Source: an uncultured Christensenellaceae bacterium
Lineage (GTDB): Bacteria; Bacillota; Clostridia; Christensenellales; UBA3700
DNA: 64,000 nt
Direction of reading: 5' to 3'
Assembly: GCA_944383895.1 (NCBI GenBank)
Contig: CALWRH010000005.1
Coordinates: 62,001-126,000 of the forward strand
A model generated the notes under the pieces. That model was given only the letters and a program-made list of their open reading frames with translations, did no database searches and was not told where the DNA came from. Made by a program: the position numbers and the translations under genes. Below, in pieces: positions 33,501 to 42,762 of this stretch; position 1 is the first letter of the stretch, and every line of letters begins with the position of its first letter.

Positions 33501-34520
33501 ATGGACGACAGATTGTCAGACCGCAAAAAGAGAGTTCTGCAAGCGCTTGTGGACAGCTATATAAGCGATCCTCAGCCTATCTCTTCGTCTGCCATACAGT
33601 CCAAGTACATGCCCGAGGTTTCTTCCGCGACGATAAGGAGCGAGCTTGCTACGCTCGAAGAGCTCGGTTATCTCGTACAGCCTCACGTCAGCAGCGGCAG
33701 AGTTCCGTCTTCTAAAGCTTACAGATTTTACGTCGACTGCATGCTGAAAAACGGCTGCGGCGATACGGCAGAGCTTACAGAGCGTTTTGAAGGCAACTTC
33801 CGTACGATAGAAGAGCTCGTAAAAAATACCGCAAAGATAGTCAGCGACGCTACCAATTATACCTCGCTCATGGTCTTTACGGGCACTGAAAAGGTAGTCG
33901 TAAAAGAAGTAAAGCTCGTCGATCTTCTTGACGGCAGCGCGCTCGTGGTTATCATCACGGACAGCGGCGTGCTCAAAGACAAAATGGTCGCGCTCCCCGA
34001 CGATGCGGAGAGCGGATACGTCGAGATAGCGGGCAAACTTCTCAACGCGACGTTCGCAGGCAAAAACCTCGCTCAGATACAGCATTACGAAGAACCTATG
34101 GAGCAGACTTTCAAAGCATACAGAGAGCTGTTCAGACAGGTCGTCGAAATGATAGACGAGTACAGGAAGTCGAGAGAGAGCCAGCTCTATCTCGAAGGCG
34201 AAGACAAGATCTTCGAGTATCCCGAATCCAAGGACGTAGACAATGTAAAGAGTTTCGTTTCGATAATTTCCAAAAAGGAAAAACTTCACGATCTCGTCAA
34301 GGGTGACGGCAAGGTAAAATTCGACGTCAAGATAGGCGACGAAGAATCTGAGGATCTTAAAAACATGGCGCTCGTTACCGCAAAATACACGGTGGACGGC
34401 AAAGAAGTCGGTCATGTCGGCGTGATAGGACCGCAAAGAATGGATTATAAAAAAGTTATGTCGGTGCTCCGCAGACTCGGCGGCGCGCTTAACGACGGCG
34501 GAGAAAACAATAATGGCTGA
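33501..34520 (+). CDS. hrcA: Heat-inducible transcription repressor HrcA
   Basis: Repressor of the class I heat-shock genes, controlled by GroEL availability. The winged helix is at the N-terminus (SDRKKRVLQALVDSYISDPQ, SSATIRSELATLEELGYL, QPHVSSGRVPS), followed by the GAF-like dimerisation region; it ends with VGVIGPQRMDYKKVMSVL. 339 residues is typical. ATG 33501 has AAGGAGG 7 nt upstream; an in-frame upstream start at 33462 lies next to CIRCE and lacks such a site. First gene of hrcA-grpE-dnaK-dnaJ and overlaps grpE by 8 bp. Confidence 0.97.
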   Translation: MDDRLSDRKKRVLQALVDSYISDPQPISSSAIQSKYMPEVSSATIRSELATLEELGYLVQPHVSSGRVPSSKAYRFYVDCMLKNGCGDTAELTERFEGNFRTIEELVKNTAKIVSDATNYTSLMVFTGTEKVVVKEVKLVDLLDGSALVVIITDSGVLKDKMVALPDDAESGYVEIAGKLLNATFAGKNLAQIQHYEEPMEQTFKAYRELFRQVVEMIDEYRKSRESQLYLEGEDKIFEYPESKDVDNVKSFVSIISKKEKLHDLVKGDGKVKFDVKIGDEESEDLKNMALVTAKYTVDGKEVGHVGVIGPQRMDYKKVMSVLRRLGGALNDGGENNNG

Positions 34521-35046
34521 TAACAAAAAGAAGACTGCTAAAAAGCAGGAAAAAGTAAACGAAATCCCGCAGGAAGAAAACGTAAAAGAGCAGCAACAAC
34601 CCGCTCAGGAAGACAAACAAAGCGTTGACGAAAGCGGCGCGATGCAGGAAATGTTTGCAAAATACGTCAGACTTCAGGCAGATTTCGAGAACTATAAAAA
34701 ACGTAATCGCGAAACCGCTACCGTCATGTACGAAGAGGGCGTAGCTGACGTCATATCCGACGTTCTTCCCACTCTCGACTATCTCGAGATGGCAATAGTT
34801 TCGCAGAAGGACGAATCCTTCAGACAGGGGCTCGAACTCGTCAAAAAGGCGTTCCTCGACGCGCTGAGCAAGTACGGCGTAGAGGAGATAGAGGCCCTCG
34901 GCAAGGAGTTCGATCCCAACGTGCACGAAGCGGCTATGAACCGCGACGATCCCGACAATGCGGGCAAGGTAGTGGACGTTCTCAAAAAAGGTTATATCCG
35001 CAACGGCAAGGTGCTCCGTCACCCGCTCGTCGTTGTAGGTCAATAA
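34513..35046 (+). CDS. grpE: Nucleotide exchange factor GrpE
   Basis: Releases ADP from DnaK. A low-complexity charged N-terminus (1-50) leads into the long dimerising helix ([18 protein letters not shown]) and the C-terminal beta wing ([20 protein letters not shown], then [18 protein letters not shown]). 177 residues is usual. It overlaps hrcA and sits 31 bp before dnaK. Confidence 0.97.
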   Translation: MADNKKKTAKKQEKVNEIPQEENVKEQQQPAQEDKQSVDESGAMQEMFAKYVRLQADFENYKKRNRETATVMYEEGVADVISDVLPTLDYLEMAIVSQKDESFRQGLELVKKAFLDALSKYGVEEIEALGKEFDPNVHEAAMNRDDPDNAGKVVDVLKKGYIRNGKVLRHPLVVVGQ

Positions 35047-35077
35047 TACAAAATACAATCAAAAGGAGTATATTATT

Positions 35078-36928
35078 ATGGCAAAAATAATCGGCATCGA
35101 CCTCGGTACAACAAACTCGTGCGTAGCCGTTATGGAAGGCGGCGAAGCAACCGTTATCGCCAATAAAGAAGGCGCAAGAACCACTCCGTCAGTCGTCGGT
35201 TTCGCAAAGAACGGAGAAAGACTCGTAGGTCAGGTCGCAAAGAGACAGGCAGTCGCCAACGCTAGCCGCACAGTAAGCTCTATCAAGAGACACATGGGCA
35301 GCGATTACAAAGTAAAGATAGACGACAAGAGCTATTCTCCTCAGGAGATAAGCGCAATGATACTCAAAAAACTCAAGGATGACGCAGAGTCTTACCTCGG
35401 AGAAAAGGTTACGCAGGCGGTCATCACCGTTCCCGCATACTTCACCGACAGCCAAAGACAGGCTACCAAAGACGCAGGCAAGATCGCAGGTCTCGAAGTT
35501 CTCAGAATTATCAACGAGCCTACCGCTGCGGCACTCGCATACGGCCTCGACAAGGGTGAGAACAAAGGACAGAAGGTTCTTATCTACGACCTCGGCGGCG
35601 GTACCTTCGACGTTTCTATCCTCGAGATAGAGGACGGCGTATTCGAAGTTCTCGCGACCAACGGCGATACGATGCTCGGCGGCGATGACTTCGACAAGCG
35701 TATCATGGATTACATTTTGCAGGAGTTCGAGAAGAAAGAGGGTATAAAGATCTCCGACGCTCCGACTCTTCAGAGAATAAAAGAGGCTGCAGAAAAGGCT
35801 AAGATCGAGCTTTCCGGCGTCATGAGCACCAACATCAATCTGCCGTTCATAGCTATGAGCGCAGACGGTCCCAAGCACATCGACATGGATCTTTCGAGAG
35901 CTAAGTTCGACGCTTTGACGAGCGATCTCGTTACAAGAACTATCACCCCGATGAAAAAGGCTATGGCTGACGCGGGACTCACCAACGCGGATATCTCCAA
36001 GGTCATCCTCGTAGGCGGTTCTACCAGAATCCCCGCTGTCGTAGAGGCAGTCAAGAATATCACGGGCAAAGAGCCGTTCAAGGGCATCAACCCTGACGAG
36101 TGTGTAGCTCTCGGCGCGGCAATTCAGGCAGGTGTTCTCGGCGGCGAAGTTAAAGACGTATTGCTGCTCGACGTAACTCCGCTTTCTCTCGGTATCGAAA
36201 CGATGGGCGGCGTGTTCACCAAGCTTATCGACAGAAATACGACTATTCCTACTTCCAAGTCGCAGGTATTCTCGACCGCGGCAGACAACCAGCCCGCAGT
36301 CGACATCAGAGTACTTCAGGGTGAAAGACCGATGGCTAACGACAACAAAGAGCTCGGACGTTTCCAACTCGACGGTATTCCCCCGGCTCCGAGAGGCATC
36401 CCGCAGATCGAAGTTACCTTCGATATCGACGCTAACGGTATCGTAAACGTCAAGGCTGTGGATAAGGGCACCGGCAAGACTCAAAGCGTTACCATCACTT
36501 CTTCTACCAACCTTTCCGACGAGGATATCGACAGAGCAGTCAAAGAGGCTGAAAAGTACGCAGAAGAGGACAAGAAACGCAAAGAGCTCGTCGACGCAAA
36601 GAACGATGCGGATCAGATGATCTTCGCGACCGAAAAGGCAATGAAAGAGAGCGGCGACAAGCTCAGCGAAGAAGACAAGAAAACTTTGCAGGATTCTGTC
36701 GACAAGGCCAAGAAAGAGCTCGAGAGCGCGGACACCGCAGAAAAGGCAAGAGCGATCATAGAAGAACTCAGCAAAGAGAACGCTCCTATCTTCACCAAGC
36801 TCTATCAGGCGGCACAGCAGGAAGCGCAGGCGGCTCAGAACGCGCAGAACGCTCAGAATAACGCAGGTACGGGCAACAGCGACGACATCATCATCGACAA
36901 CGACAATCCCGACAACGGCAACAACTGA
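35078..36928 (+). CDS. dnaK: Chaperone DnaK (Hsp70)
   Basis: ATP-driven Hsp70 chaperone. Signatures: [18 protein letters not shown] at 4-21, [16 protein letters not shown] near 170, [18 protein letters not shown] near 310, and the substrate-binding domain with [14 protein letters not shown]. The lid is Ala/Gln-rich ([18 protein letters not shown]) and ends in acidic [10 protein letters not shown]. 616 residues is usual. AAAAGGAG precedes the ATG. Codon use shows high-expression bias. Confidence 0.98.
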   Translation: MAKIIGIDLGTTNSCVAVMEGGEATVIANKEGARTTPSVVGFAKNGERLVGQVAKRQAVANASRTVSSIKRHMGSDYKVKIDDKSYSPQEISAMILKKLKDDAESYLGEKVTQAVITVPAYFTDSQRQATKDAGKIAGLEVLRIINEPTAAALAYGLDKGENKGQKVLIYDLGGGTFDVSILEIEDGVFEVLATNGDTMLGGDDFDKRIMDYILQEFEKKEGIKISDAPTLQRIKEAAEKAKIELSGVMSTNINLPFIAMSADGPKHIDMDLSRAKFDALTSDLVTRTITPMKKAMADAGLTNADISKVILVGGSTRIPAVVEAVKNITGKEPFKGINPDECVALGAAIQAGVLGGEVKDVLLLDVTPLSLGIETMGGVFTKLIDRNTTIPTSKSQVFSTAADNQPAVDIRVLQGERPMANDNKELGRFQLDGIPPAPRGIPQIEVTFDIDANGIVNVKAVDKGTGKTQSVTITSSTNLSDEDIDRAVKEAEKYAEEDKKRKELVDAKNDADQMIFATEKAMKESGDKLSEEDKKTLQDSVDKAKKELESADTAEKARAIIEELSKENAPIFTKLYQAAQQEAQAAQNAQNAQNNAGTGNSDDIIIDNDNPDNGNN

Positions 36929-36944
36929 TAGAAAACCGATAAAG

Positions 36945-36966
36945 CGGGGCGGAGCGATCCGCCCTG
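36945..36966 (+). other. GC-rich hairpin between dnaK and dnaJ
   Basis: GCGGGGCGGA-GCGA-TCCGCCCTGC with one mismatch, without a T run, so it probably acts as an RNA-processing or stability element rather than a terminator. It lies just 16 nt before the dnaJ ATG. Confidence 0.55.
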
Positions 36967-36981
36967 CATACTGTTAAAATT

Positions 36982-38112
36982 ATGGCAAAAAACTATTACG
37001 AGATCCTCGGCGTAGACAAGAACGCTGACGAAGAAACAATCAAAAAGGCTTACCGCAAGCTCGCTATGAAATACCACCCCGACAGGTATTCTACCGCAAG
37101 CGAGGCGGAGAAAAAGCAGGCCGAGGAAAAATTCAAAGAGATCAACGAGGCGCACGACGTGCTCTCCGATCCTCAGAAACGCAGTAATTACGACACCTAC
37201 GGCAATCCCGACGGACCGCAGTTCGGCGGCGCGGGCGGAGGCGGCGGATTCGGCGGATTTTCAGAGGGATTCGGCGGGTTCGGCGACATATTCAGCGAAC
37301 TGTTCGGTTTCGGCGGAGGAAGGAGCGCGAATCCCAACGCGCCCAAGAGCGGCGAAGATATTTCGGTCAGACTCAACCTCACCTTCGAAGAGGCGTATTT
37401 CGGCGTAACCAAACAGATACGCGTTATGCGTGACGAAGAGTGTCCCGATTGTCACGGCAGCGGCGCAAAAGACGCGTCGTCGGTCAGCGTATGTCCGTAC
37501 TGCAAAGGCACGGGCTATATCAGACGTACGCAGAACACGCCTTTCGGTCAGCGCGTAGTGCAGAGCGTATGTCCGCATTGCGGCGGCAAAGGTAAAGTCA
37601 TCGCTGACAAGTGCAAGACATGCAAGGGCAACGGCTATATACGCAGAGAGGGCACTGTTACGGTAAAAGTGCCTGCCGGTGTCGATACGGGCATGAATAT
37701 CATTGTCCGCAACGAGGGCAACTGCGGCAGGAACGGAGGTAAAAAAGGCAGCCTTATCCTTGTCGTATACGTTCAGGAACATCCGCGTTTCAAACGCATG
37801 GGCAACGATCTCTATATGGAGATGCCCGTTAGTTTCTACAATGCAGCCGTCGGTTGCAAAGTCGAGATCGACACCCCCAAGGGCAAGACGGTATGCAATA
37901 TCCCCGAGGCAACTCAGTCGGGTACCAAGATCCGTATAAAGGGTTACGGTATGAAAAAGAGCCAGAGAGAAGAGTACGGCGATATGTACATTACGATAAG
38001 AGTGGAGACTCCGAGAGGACTAAGCCGCAAACAACAGCAGGCTCTTCTTGAATTCGAAAACTCGCTTTCGGAAACGCAGTACCCGCAGATAAGAAAGTTC
38101 AAAAAAGGCTGA
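36982..38112 (+). CDS. dnaJ: Chaperone DnaJ (Hsp40)
   Basis: Co-chaperone that stimulates DnaK ATPase. J domain 1-70 with the HPD motif (YHPDRYS), Gly/Phe-rich segment 75-110 ([19 protein letters not shown]), four zinc CxxCxGxG repeats ([32 protein letters not shown]) and C-terminal beta domains. 376 residues is normal. No Shine-Dalgarno sequence is seen before the ATG, and a hairpin precedes it, which may lower translation relative to dnaK. Confidence 0.98.
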   Translation: MAKNYYEILGVDKNADEETIKKAYRKLAMKYHPDRYSTASEAEKKQAEEKFKEINEAHDVLSDPQKRSNYDTYGNPDGPQFGGAGGGGGFGGFSEGFGGFGDIFSELFGFGGGRSANPNAPKSGEDISVRLNLTFEEAYFGVTKQIRVMRDEECPDCHGSGAKDASSVSVCPYCKGTGYIRRTQNTPFGQRVVQSVCPHCGGKGKVIADKCKTCKGNGYIRREGTVTVKVPAGVDTGMNIIVRNEGNCGRNGGKKGSLILVVYVQEHPRFKRMGNDLYMEMPVSFYNAAVGCKVEIDTPKGKTVCNIPEATQSGTKIRIKGYGMKKSQREEYGDMYITIRVETPRGLSRKQQQALLEFENSLSETQYPQIRKFKKG

Positions 38113-38123
38113 TAAAAGCAATT

Positions 38124-38153
38124 AAGACCGCTCATGAGGGCGGTCTTTTTTTA
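38124..38153 (+). terminator. Terminator of the dnaK operon
   Basis: AAGACCGC / GCGGTCTT 8-bp stem with 8-nt loop followed by T-rich tract. Confidence 0.92.
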
Positions 38154-38290
38154 TCTGAAATTTATTCAGAGTTTTGATATTAACAAAATTTTATCCTGAA
38201 ATGTCGTCGATGCTATGACCTGTATATGTCTGAAAAACCCGTAAGAGGAATACGGCGGCTTCAAAGCGTTTTTTTGCGCGCGCGAAAGTA

Positions 38291-38319
38291 TTGCATTACG
38301 CGCGCGTTTTGTTTATAAT
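38291..38319 (+). promoter_or_regulatory. prmA promoter, apparently leaderless
   Basis: TTGCAT (38291-38296), exactly 17 nt, TATAAT (38314-38319), then 6 nt to the prmA ATG; no ribosome-binding site. The sequence around the -35 is flanked by GCGCGCGC-type inverted repeats (38275-38283 and 38300-38307). Confidence 0.75.
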
Positions 38320-38325
38320 ATAGCT

Positions 38326-39258
38326 ATGAAATACAAAGAAATTACGGTCAATACGACCACAGAGGCAAGTGAACTCGTTGCGGACGTGCTTTACAGCGCA
38401 GGCAGCAACGGCGTCAGCATTTTTGATAAAGAAGATTTTATCAATCTCATGAAGAGCGACGTGATATGGGATTACGTCGACGAATCAGTTCTCGAGAAAA
38501 ATGAAGTAGTCAAAGTAAAAGGTTATTTTGAAGAAAACGGTTTCGATGCTGTAAAAAAAGCGATTGACGGAGAGCTTTCGCTTTTGCGCGAGCGCAGCGC
38601 GTTTCCCGTCGGCTCTCTCGAGGTTTCCGTCGCCGACGTCGACGATGAGGATTGGGCTAACGTATGGCGCAAATATTACAAGCCGATACCTTGCGGCAGA
38701 GTGGTCATAGTGCCGGATTGGCTCAGCTACGACGCTAAAGACGATCAGAGGATCGTGCGACTCGATCCCGGCATGGCTTTCGGTACGGGCGAACACGAGA
38801 GCACCCGTATCTGCCTTACGCTTTTACAGAAAGAGGACGTAAAAGGCGCGCGCGTTGCGGATATAGGTACGGGCAGCGGCATACTTGCGATCGCTGCGGC
38901 AAAGCTCGACGCGGCTCAGGTCGACGCTTACGATATCGATGCTACGGCAGTAAAAGTCGCTCAGAAGAACTGCGCGCATAACGGCGTGGACGGCGTGGTC
39001 AAAGCAGAGTGCGGCAATCTTCTCGACAAGTGCAGCGGCAGTTACGATATACTTCTTGCCAACATTACCGCAGACATACTCTCGGGCATGGCTCCCGACA
39101 TTGGCAAGTTTGTCAGAAAAGGCGGCGTGATAATCATTTCGGGCATACTTCTGCCGTATGAGGGCAAAGTCGTCAAGGCGTTTGCCGACGCGGGTCTTAA
39201 GGTAAAGGACAGGATGGAGCAGGGCGAGTGGTGCGGCTACGCCTATACGAGGGTCTGA
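38326..39258 (+). CDS. prmA: Ribosomal protein L11 methyltransferase
   Basis: SAM-dependent trimethylation of ribosomal protein L11. Substrate-recognition N-terminus (1-130, WANVWRKYYKPI), then the Rossmann methyltransferase: PGMAFGTGEHESTR, SAM motif ADIGTGSGILAIAAA, and LLANITADIL. 310 residues is typical. It begins a prmA-rsmE-mtaB-HIT unit in the same order as in Bacillus, 3' of dnaJ, but with its own promoter. The absence of a ribosome-binding site suggests leaderless translation. Confidence 0.96.
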   Translation: MKYKEITVNTTTEASELVADVLYSAGSNGVSIFDKEDFINLMKSDVIWDYVDESVLEKNEVVKVKGYFEENGFDAVKKAIDGELSLLRERSAFPVGSLEVSVADVDDEDWANVWRKYYKPIPCGRVVIVPDWLSYDAKDDQRIVRLDPGMAFGTGEHESTRICLTLLQKEDVKGARVADIGTGSGILAIAAAKLDAAQVDAYDIDATAVKVAQKNCAHNGVDGVVKAECGNLLDKCSGSYDILLANITADILSGMAPDIGKFVRKGGVIIISGILLPYEGKVVKAFADAGLKVKDRMEQGEWCGYAYTRV

Positions 39259-39986
39259 TGGAAATTAGAAGATTTTTCGTTCCGCAAGAAGATGTTTGCG
39301 GCAATAAAATCTATATAAAAGGCGAAGAATTTTCGCATATGACGCGTGTGCTCAGACAGAAAAAGGGGTACAGCGTCATCGTCTGTTCGGGCGACGGCAA
39401 AGATTACTGCGGTATTATATCTGAGATATACAAGGATTACGCCGTCGTGGATGTAGAGCGCGTTGAGGACAATGCAAACGATCCCGTGCTCGACGTGACG
39501 CTCTTTCAGGCTCTGCCAAAAGGAGATAAAATGAGTTTTATCGTGCAGAAGTGCACAGAGCTCGGCGCACGCAGGATCGTGCCGTTTTTATCCGATTTCA
39601 CTGAGGAAGAAAAATTCAATCTCGATCGCATGCAGCGCGTTGCTAAAGAGGCGTGCAAGCAGTGCGGACGTTCGCTTTGCTGCGAGGTAGACTCTCTTAC
39701 CGATTTCGACGACGTGCTCGCGAGGTTAAAAGATTACGACTGCGTCATAATGCCTTACGAGAACGCGACTTGCGGCAGGATAGGCGACGTAAAAGGGCTT
39801 GACTCTGCGCGCAGTATCGCCGTGATAATCGGCAGCGAAGGCGGATTTTCCGAGAGAGAAGTAAACGCGGCAAAACAAAAGGGAGCGCAGATAGTCAGCC
39901 TCGGCAAGAGAATATTGCGTTGCGAGACGGCAGGGCTTGTTACGATCGCTCTTATCGCATACGAAAGAGGAGAACTCGGGGCATGA
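39258..39986 (+). CDS. rsmE: 16S rRNA (uracil(1498)-N(3))-methyltransferase RsmE
   Basis: SPOUT-type methyltransferase for U1498 of 16S rRNA. N-terminal PUA-like part (RRFFVPQEDVCGNKIYIKGE, FSHMTRVLRQKKG), then the knotted domain with IVQKCTELGARRIVPFLSDF, IIGSEGGFSEREVNAA and LGKRILRCETAGLVTI. 242 residues. The ATG overlaps the prmA stop (TGATG); the stop overlaps mtaB. Confidence 0.96.
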   Translation: MEIRRFFVPQEDVCGNKIYIKGEEFSHMTRVLRQKKGYSVIVCSGDGKDYCGIISEIYKDYAVVDVERVEDNANDPVLDVTLFQALPKGDKMSFIVQKCTELGARRIVPFLSDFTEEEKFNLDRMQRVAKEACKQCGRSLCCEVDSLTDFDDVLARLKDYDCVIMPYENATCGRIGDVKGLDSARSIAVIIGSEGGFSEREVNAAKQKGAQIVSLGKRILRCETAGLVTIALIAYERGELGA

Positions 39987-41230
39987 AGATAGTCGTTTTC
40001 AATCTCGGATGCAAGGTAAACAAATACGAAAGCGACAGCATTACGCACGCTTTGAGAGATAAAGGACATACCGTTTCGGGAGATCTCGAAAAGGCGGATA
40101 TTTATATCCTTAACACCTGCGCGGTAACCAACGAGGCGGAGAGAAAATCCCGTCAGTGCGTAACGCGCTGTCTTAAACTCAATCCCGACGCAAAGGTAAT
40201 AGTAACGGGATGTGCCAGCCAGGCAAATGCAAAACAGTTCGAGGGCAAAAAAGGCGTAACTTTCGTTTCGGGCGTTGCGGGTAAGCAGAAGATAGCAGAA
40301 GAACTTGAAAAGGCAGGCGTATCCGTAGATCCGTTGCCTTCTGTATACGAGGATATGGAAACACCGTCCGTAGAGCGCACGCGTGTATATGTCAAAGTAC
40401 AGGACGGTTGCGACAACTTCTGTTCGTATTGCCTTATACCGTATCTCAGAGGCAGGAGCAGATCGAGGTCTGAAGACAGCGTTATAGCAGAGTGCAGAGA
40501 ACTCGCAAAGGATACGGGAGAGATAGTTCTCACAGGTATCGATCTGTCGTCTTACGGCAAGAATACGGGCACTGATCTCGCTACGCTCATAGGAAAACTT
40601 GCGGACGTCGATTGCCGCATAAGACTCGGCTCTCTTGAGCAGGGCGTCATAGACGAAAGGTTGCTCGACGCGACTAAATCACTCAAGAAGTTCTGTCCGC
40701 AGTTTCATCTTTCGTTGCAGAGCGGTACGGACAGCGTTCTGAAGAAGATGAACCGTCATTACACGAGCGCGCAGTATGCAGAAAAGGTCGCGCTGATAAG
40801 AAAATATTATCCCGACGCCAATATAACCACAGATCTCATATGCGGTTTTCCGACCGAAACGGACGAAGACTTCGAAATTACGAAAACGTTTATAAAAGAA
40901 ACGGGTTTCGGGCAGGTGCACGTCTTCGGATATTCTGCGAGAAAGGGCACGGTCGCGGCAAAATACAGGTTGCTCGATCCCGAGGTTGTCGCAAAACGTT
41001 GCGAAGAGGCGCAGTCCGTTGCCGCGGAATTGCATAAGAAATATCTTGAAAACACGATAGGCAAAACGCTCGAAGTGCTGTTTGAAGAAGAGCATGACGG
41101 CTATATCGCAGGTTACAGCCGTGAATACGTCAGAGTGTATGCGAAAGGAGTAAATCAAAGCGAAATAAAACGCGTGATACCCGAAAAACTTTTCAAAGAC
41201 GGGGTCTATGCGAGAATATCGGAGGAATAA
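39983..41230 (+). CDS. mtaB: tRNA t6A37 methylthiotransferase MtaB
   Basis: Radical-SAM methylthiotransferase that makes ms2t6A at position 37 of ANN-reading tRNAs. The UPF0004 N-terminal domain has cluster cysteines in NLGCKVNKYES, ILNTCAVTNEAERKSRQ and VTGCASQ; the radical-SAM motif is CDNFCSYC (C-x3-C-x2-C); a TRAM-like end is present. 415 residues. The start ATG 39983 overlaps the rsmE stop; longer in-frame starts lie inside rsmE. Confidence 0.95.
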   Translation: MKIVVFNLGCKVNKYESDSITHALRDKGHTVSGDLEKADIYILNTCAVTNEAERKSRQCVTRCLKLNPDAKVIVTGCASQANAKQFEGKKGVTFVSGVAGKQKIAEELEKAGVSVDPLPSVYEDMETPSVERTRVYVKVQDGCDNFCSYCLIPYLRGRSRSRSEDSVIAECRELAKDTGEIVLTGIDLSSYGKNTGTDLATLIGKLADVDCRIRLGSLEQGVIDERLLDATKSLKKFCPQFHLSLQSGTDSVLKKMNRHYTSAQYAEKVALIRKYYPDANITTDLICGFPTETDEDFEITKTFIKETGFGQVHVFGYSARKGTVAAKYRLLDPEVVAKRCEEAQSVAAELHKKYLENTIGKTLEVLFEEEHDGYIAGYSREYVRVYAKGVNQSEIKRVIPEKLFKDGVYARISEE

Positions 41231-41231
41231 T

Positions 41232-41639
41232 ATGGACGATTGTATTTTTTGCAAAATCATAAAAGGAGATATTCCGTCTTACAGGATCTACGAAGACGAG
41301 AAGACCTATGCTTTTCTCGACATCGCAAGCGACTGCGAGGGACATACGCTCGTGATACCTAAAAAACACTGCACCAACGTGCTCGATTGCGACAAAGAAT
41401 ATCTCGAGGCAACTGCATGCGCGGTACAGAAGATAGCTAAGCATTACGTTGAAGACTGCGGCTATGACGGTGTCAATATCGTAAACGCGAGCGGCGAGGC
41501 GGCTCAGCAGAGCGTGTTCCACCTGCATTTTCATATCTATCCGAGAAAGAAGAACGACGGCGTAGATCTCTTTCCGCTCAAGACCAAACTCGACATAAAC
41601 ATGAAAGAGGTTGCGGACAGACTCACGCTTTGCAAATAG
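41232..41639 (+). CDS. HIT family protein (histidine-triad nucleotide hydrolase)
   Basis: 135-residue HIT protein that would hydrolyse AMP- or GMP-linked substrates. DDCIFCKIIKGDIPSYRIYE at the N-terminus and the catalytic triad FHLHFHIYPR are clear. GGAGG precedes ATG 41232. It closes the prmA-rsmE-mtaB unit. The physiological substrate is not deducible. Confidence 0.94.
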   Translation: MDDCIFCKIIKGDIPSYRIYEDEKTYAFLDIASDCEGHTLVIPKKHCTNVLDCDKEYLEATACAVQKIAKHYVEDCGYDGVNIVNASGEAAQQSVFHLHFHIYPRKKNDGVDLFPLKTKLDINMKEVADRLTLCK

Positions 41640-41689
41640 TCTGAAAAGCTCAAAAAAGGCTCTGGGCGTAAAAAACCGCGTGTATTTTG

Positions 41690-41719
41690 TTGACAAACGT
41701 CGGCGCGGTTAATTATAAT
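41690..41719 (+). promoter_or_regulatory. rpsU promoter
   Basis: TTGACA (41690-41695), 18 nt, TATAAT (41714-41719). The arms AACCGCG (41674-41680) and CGCGGTT (41704-41710) flank the -35. Confidence 0.82.
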
Positions 41720-41768
41720 ATTAGAGCAAATCAAGAAATCGGTCCCACAGGGAGAAGGAGGCGAAAAT

Positions 41769-41948
41769 ATGTCTACTGTAAGAGTCGGTGAAAACGAATC
41801 TTTGGACAGCGCACTCAGACGTTTTAAGCGTAAGTGTGCCAGAGACGGCATTATCGGCGACCTCCGCAAGAAAGAGGCTTATGAAAAGCCGAGCGTCAAA
41901 CGCAAGAAGAAGGCGGAAGCGGCGCGCAAGAGGATGTACAAGTCCTAA
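41769..41948 (+). CDS. rpsU: 30S ribosomal protein S21
   Basis: 59-residue S21, a small basic protein near the 30S platform and anti-Shine-Dalgarno region. The sequence starts [20 protein letters not shown] and ends in a Lys/Arg-rich helix with [13 protein letters not shown], as expected. AGAAGGAGG precedes the ATG. It has its own promoter and terminator. Confidence 0.97.
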   Translation: MSTVRVGENESLDSALRRFKRKCARDGIIGDLRKKEAYEKPSVKRKKKAEAARKRMYKS

Positions 41949-41955
41949 AGAAATC

Positions 41956-41982
41956 AACCGTCCGAGAGGGCGGTTTTTTTAT
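41956..41982 (+). terminator. Terminator after rpsU
   Basis: AACCGTCC-GAGA-GGGCGGTT stem (one G-T pair) and T7. Confidence 0.9.
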
Positions 41983-42274
41983 AGCTTTGAAAACTCTCAT
42001 TGAAGAATAATAACGAGAGAACAATATAAGTCGTTTTTGATATTCCGTGCCGAGGCGCGGAATTTTTTTTGTTAAATTTTGCAACAGTAATTTTATGTAA
42101 AAAACCGTACTTAATAATACGCGTTTTGTCGAAAAACGTTGCATTTTTACTACTTTTGAAGAACTCACAGAAATAACCGAAAAATTCTTGCAAAAGTGTT
42201 GATAAAAGCAGTATTATGAAGACGCTGACTTTTTAGAAGAGGGCAAAATTTTAGTGTGAAAGGAGAAAAACAAA
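41983..42274 (+). other. AT-rich intergenic region with a second terminator
   Basis: No gene seen. It holds a strong orphan terminator (42042-42070) and, near its right end, TTGCAA (42188-42193), 18 nt, TATTAT (42212-42217), a likely promoter for the downstream small gene. Confidence 0.6.
42042..42070 (+). terminator. Orphan strong terminator
   Basis: ATTCCGTGC-CGAG-GCGCGGAAT 9-bp stem (one G-T pair) followed by T7, about 60 bp beyond the rpsU terminator. Backup terminator or 3' end of a short RNA. Confidence 0.82.
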
Positions 42275-42598
42275 ATGGCAGAACAAAACGAAAAATGTAT
42301 GCATTTTCTGGCTAAACAGGCAAAAGGCAGAATGATGAGCGGCTACTACGGCTCGGCAGCAAGAAGAGGGACGTCCGGAAGAACTTTGAAACAGACGTTT
42401 GAAGACAAACTGCTTTACGACAAGATATCGGCTTTGGTTGCATCGGGTACGGACACATCGGACGCAATAGGCAGACTCGTGGATAAAAAACTGATAGCGA
42501 CGGCTGACGAGATCACCCGTCAAAGACACGTCCTTCAGATCGCGGCGCATTACGTCAAAGTGAGAAGAGAACTGACAAGACAGAGCACGGCGTTGTAA
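42275..42598 (+). CDS. Unknown small basic protein
   Basis: 107 residues, not recognised. Rich in Lys/Arg with predicted helices (LAKQAKGRMMSGYYGSAARR, SDAIGRLVDKKLIATADEIT, LQIAAHYVKVRRELTRQ); no transmembrane segment or signal. It has an AAAGGAG site, its own probable promoter, and a terminator 15 bp after the stop, so it is a genuine single-gene unit. Codon use is like the core genome rather than the accessory patch. Nucleic-acid or ribosome association is conceivable from charge and position next to rpsU, but is only a guess. Confidence 0.75.
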   Translation: MAEQNEKCMHFLAKQAKGRMMSGYYGSAARRGTSGRTLKQTFEDKLLYDKISALVASGTDTSDAIGRLVDKKLIATADEITRQRHVLQIAAHYVKVRRELTRQSTAL

Positions 42599-42612
42599 CA
42601 AATAAAAAACTA

Positions 42613-42643
42613 TATCCCGTCTTTTAAGGCGGGATTTTTTTGT
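42613..42643 (+). terminator. Terminator after the unknown 107-residue gene
   Basis: ATCCCGTC-TTTTAA-GGCGGGAT stem and T7. Confidence 0.92.
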
Positions 42644-42762
42644 CAGTTTTCTTCGCGCGCGATATTATCGCGTTATCGTTTGTCATATCCGTCTGACTAT
42701 GGTAAAATATCATTGTCGCATATAGGCAGAATATATTCGGTCAGCGCGATTCAGGAGAATAA

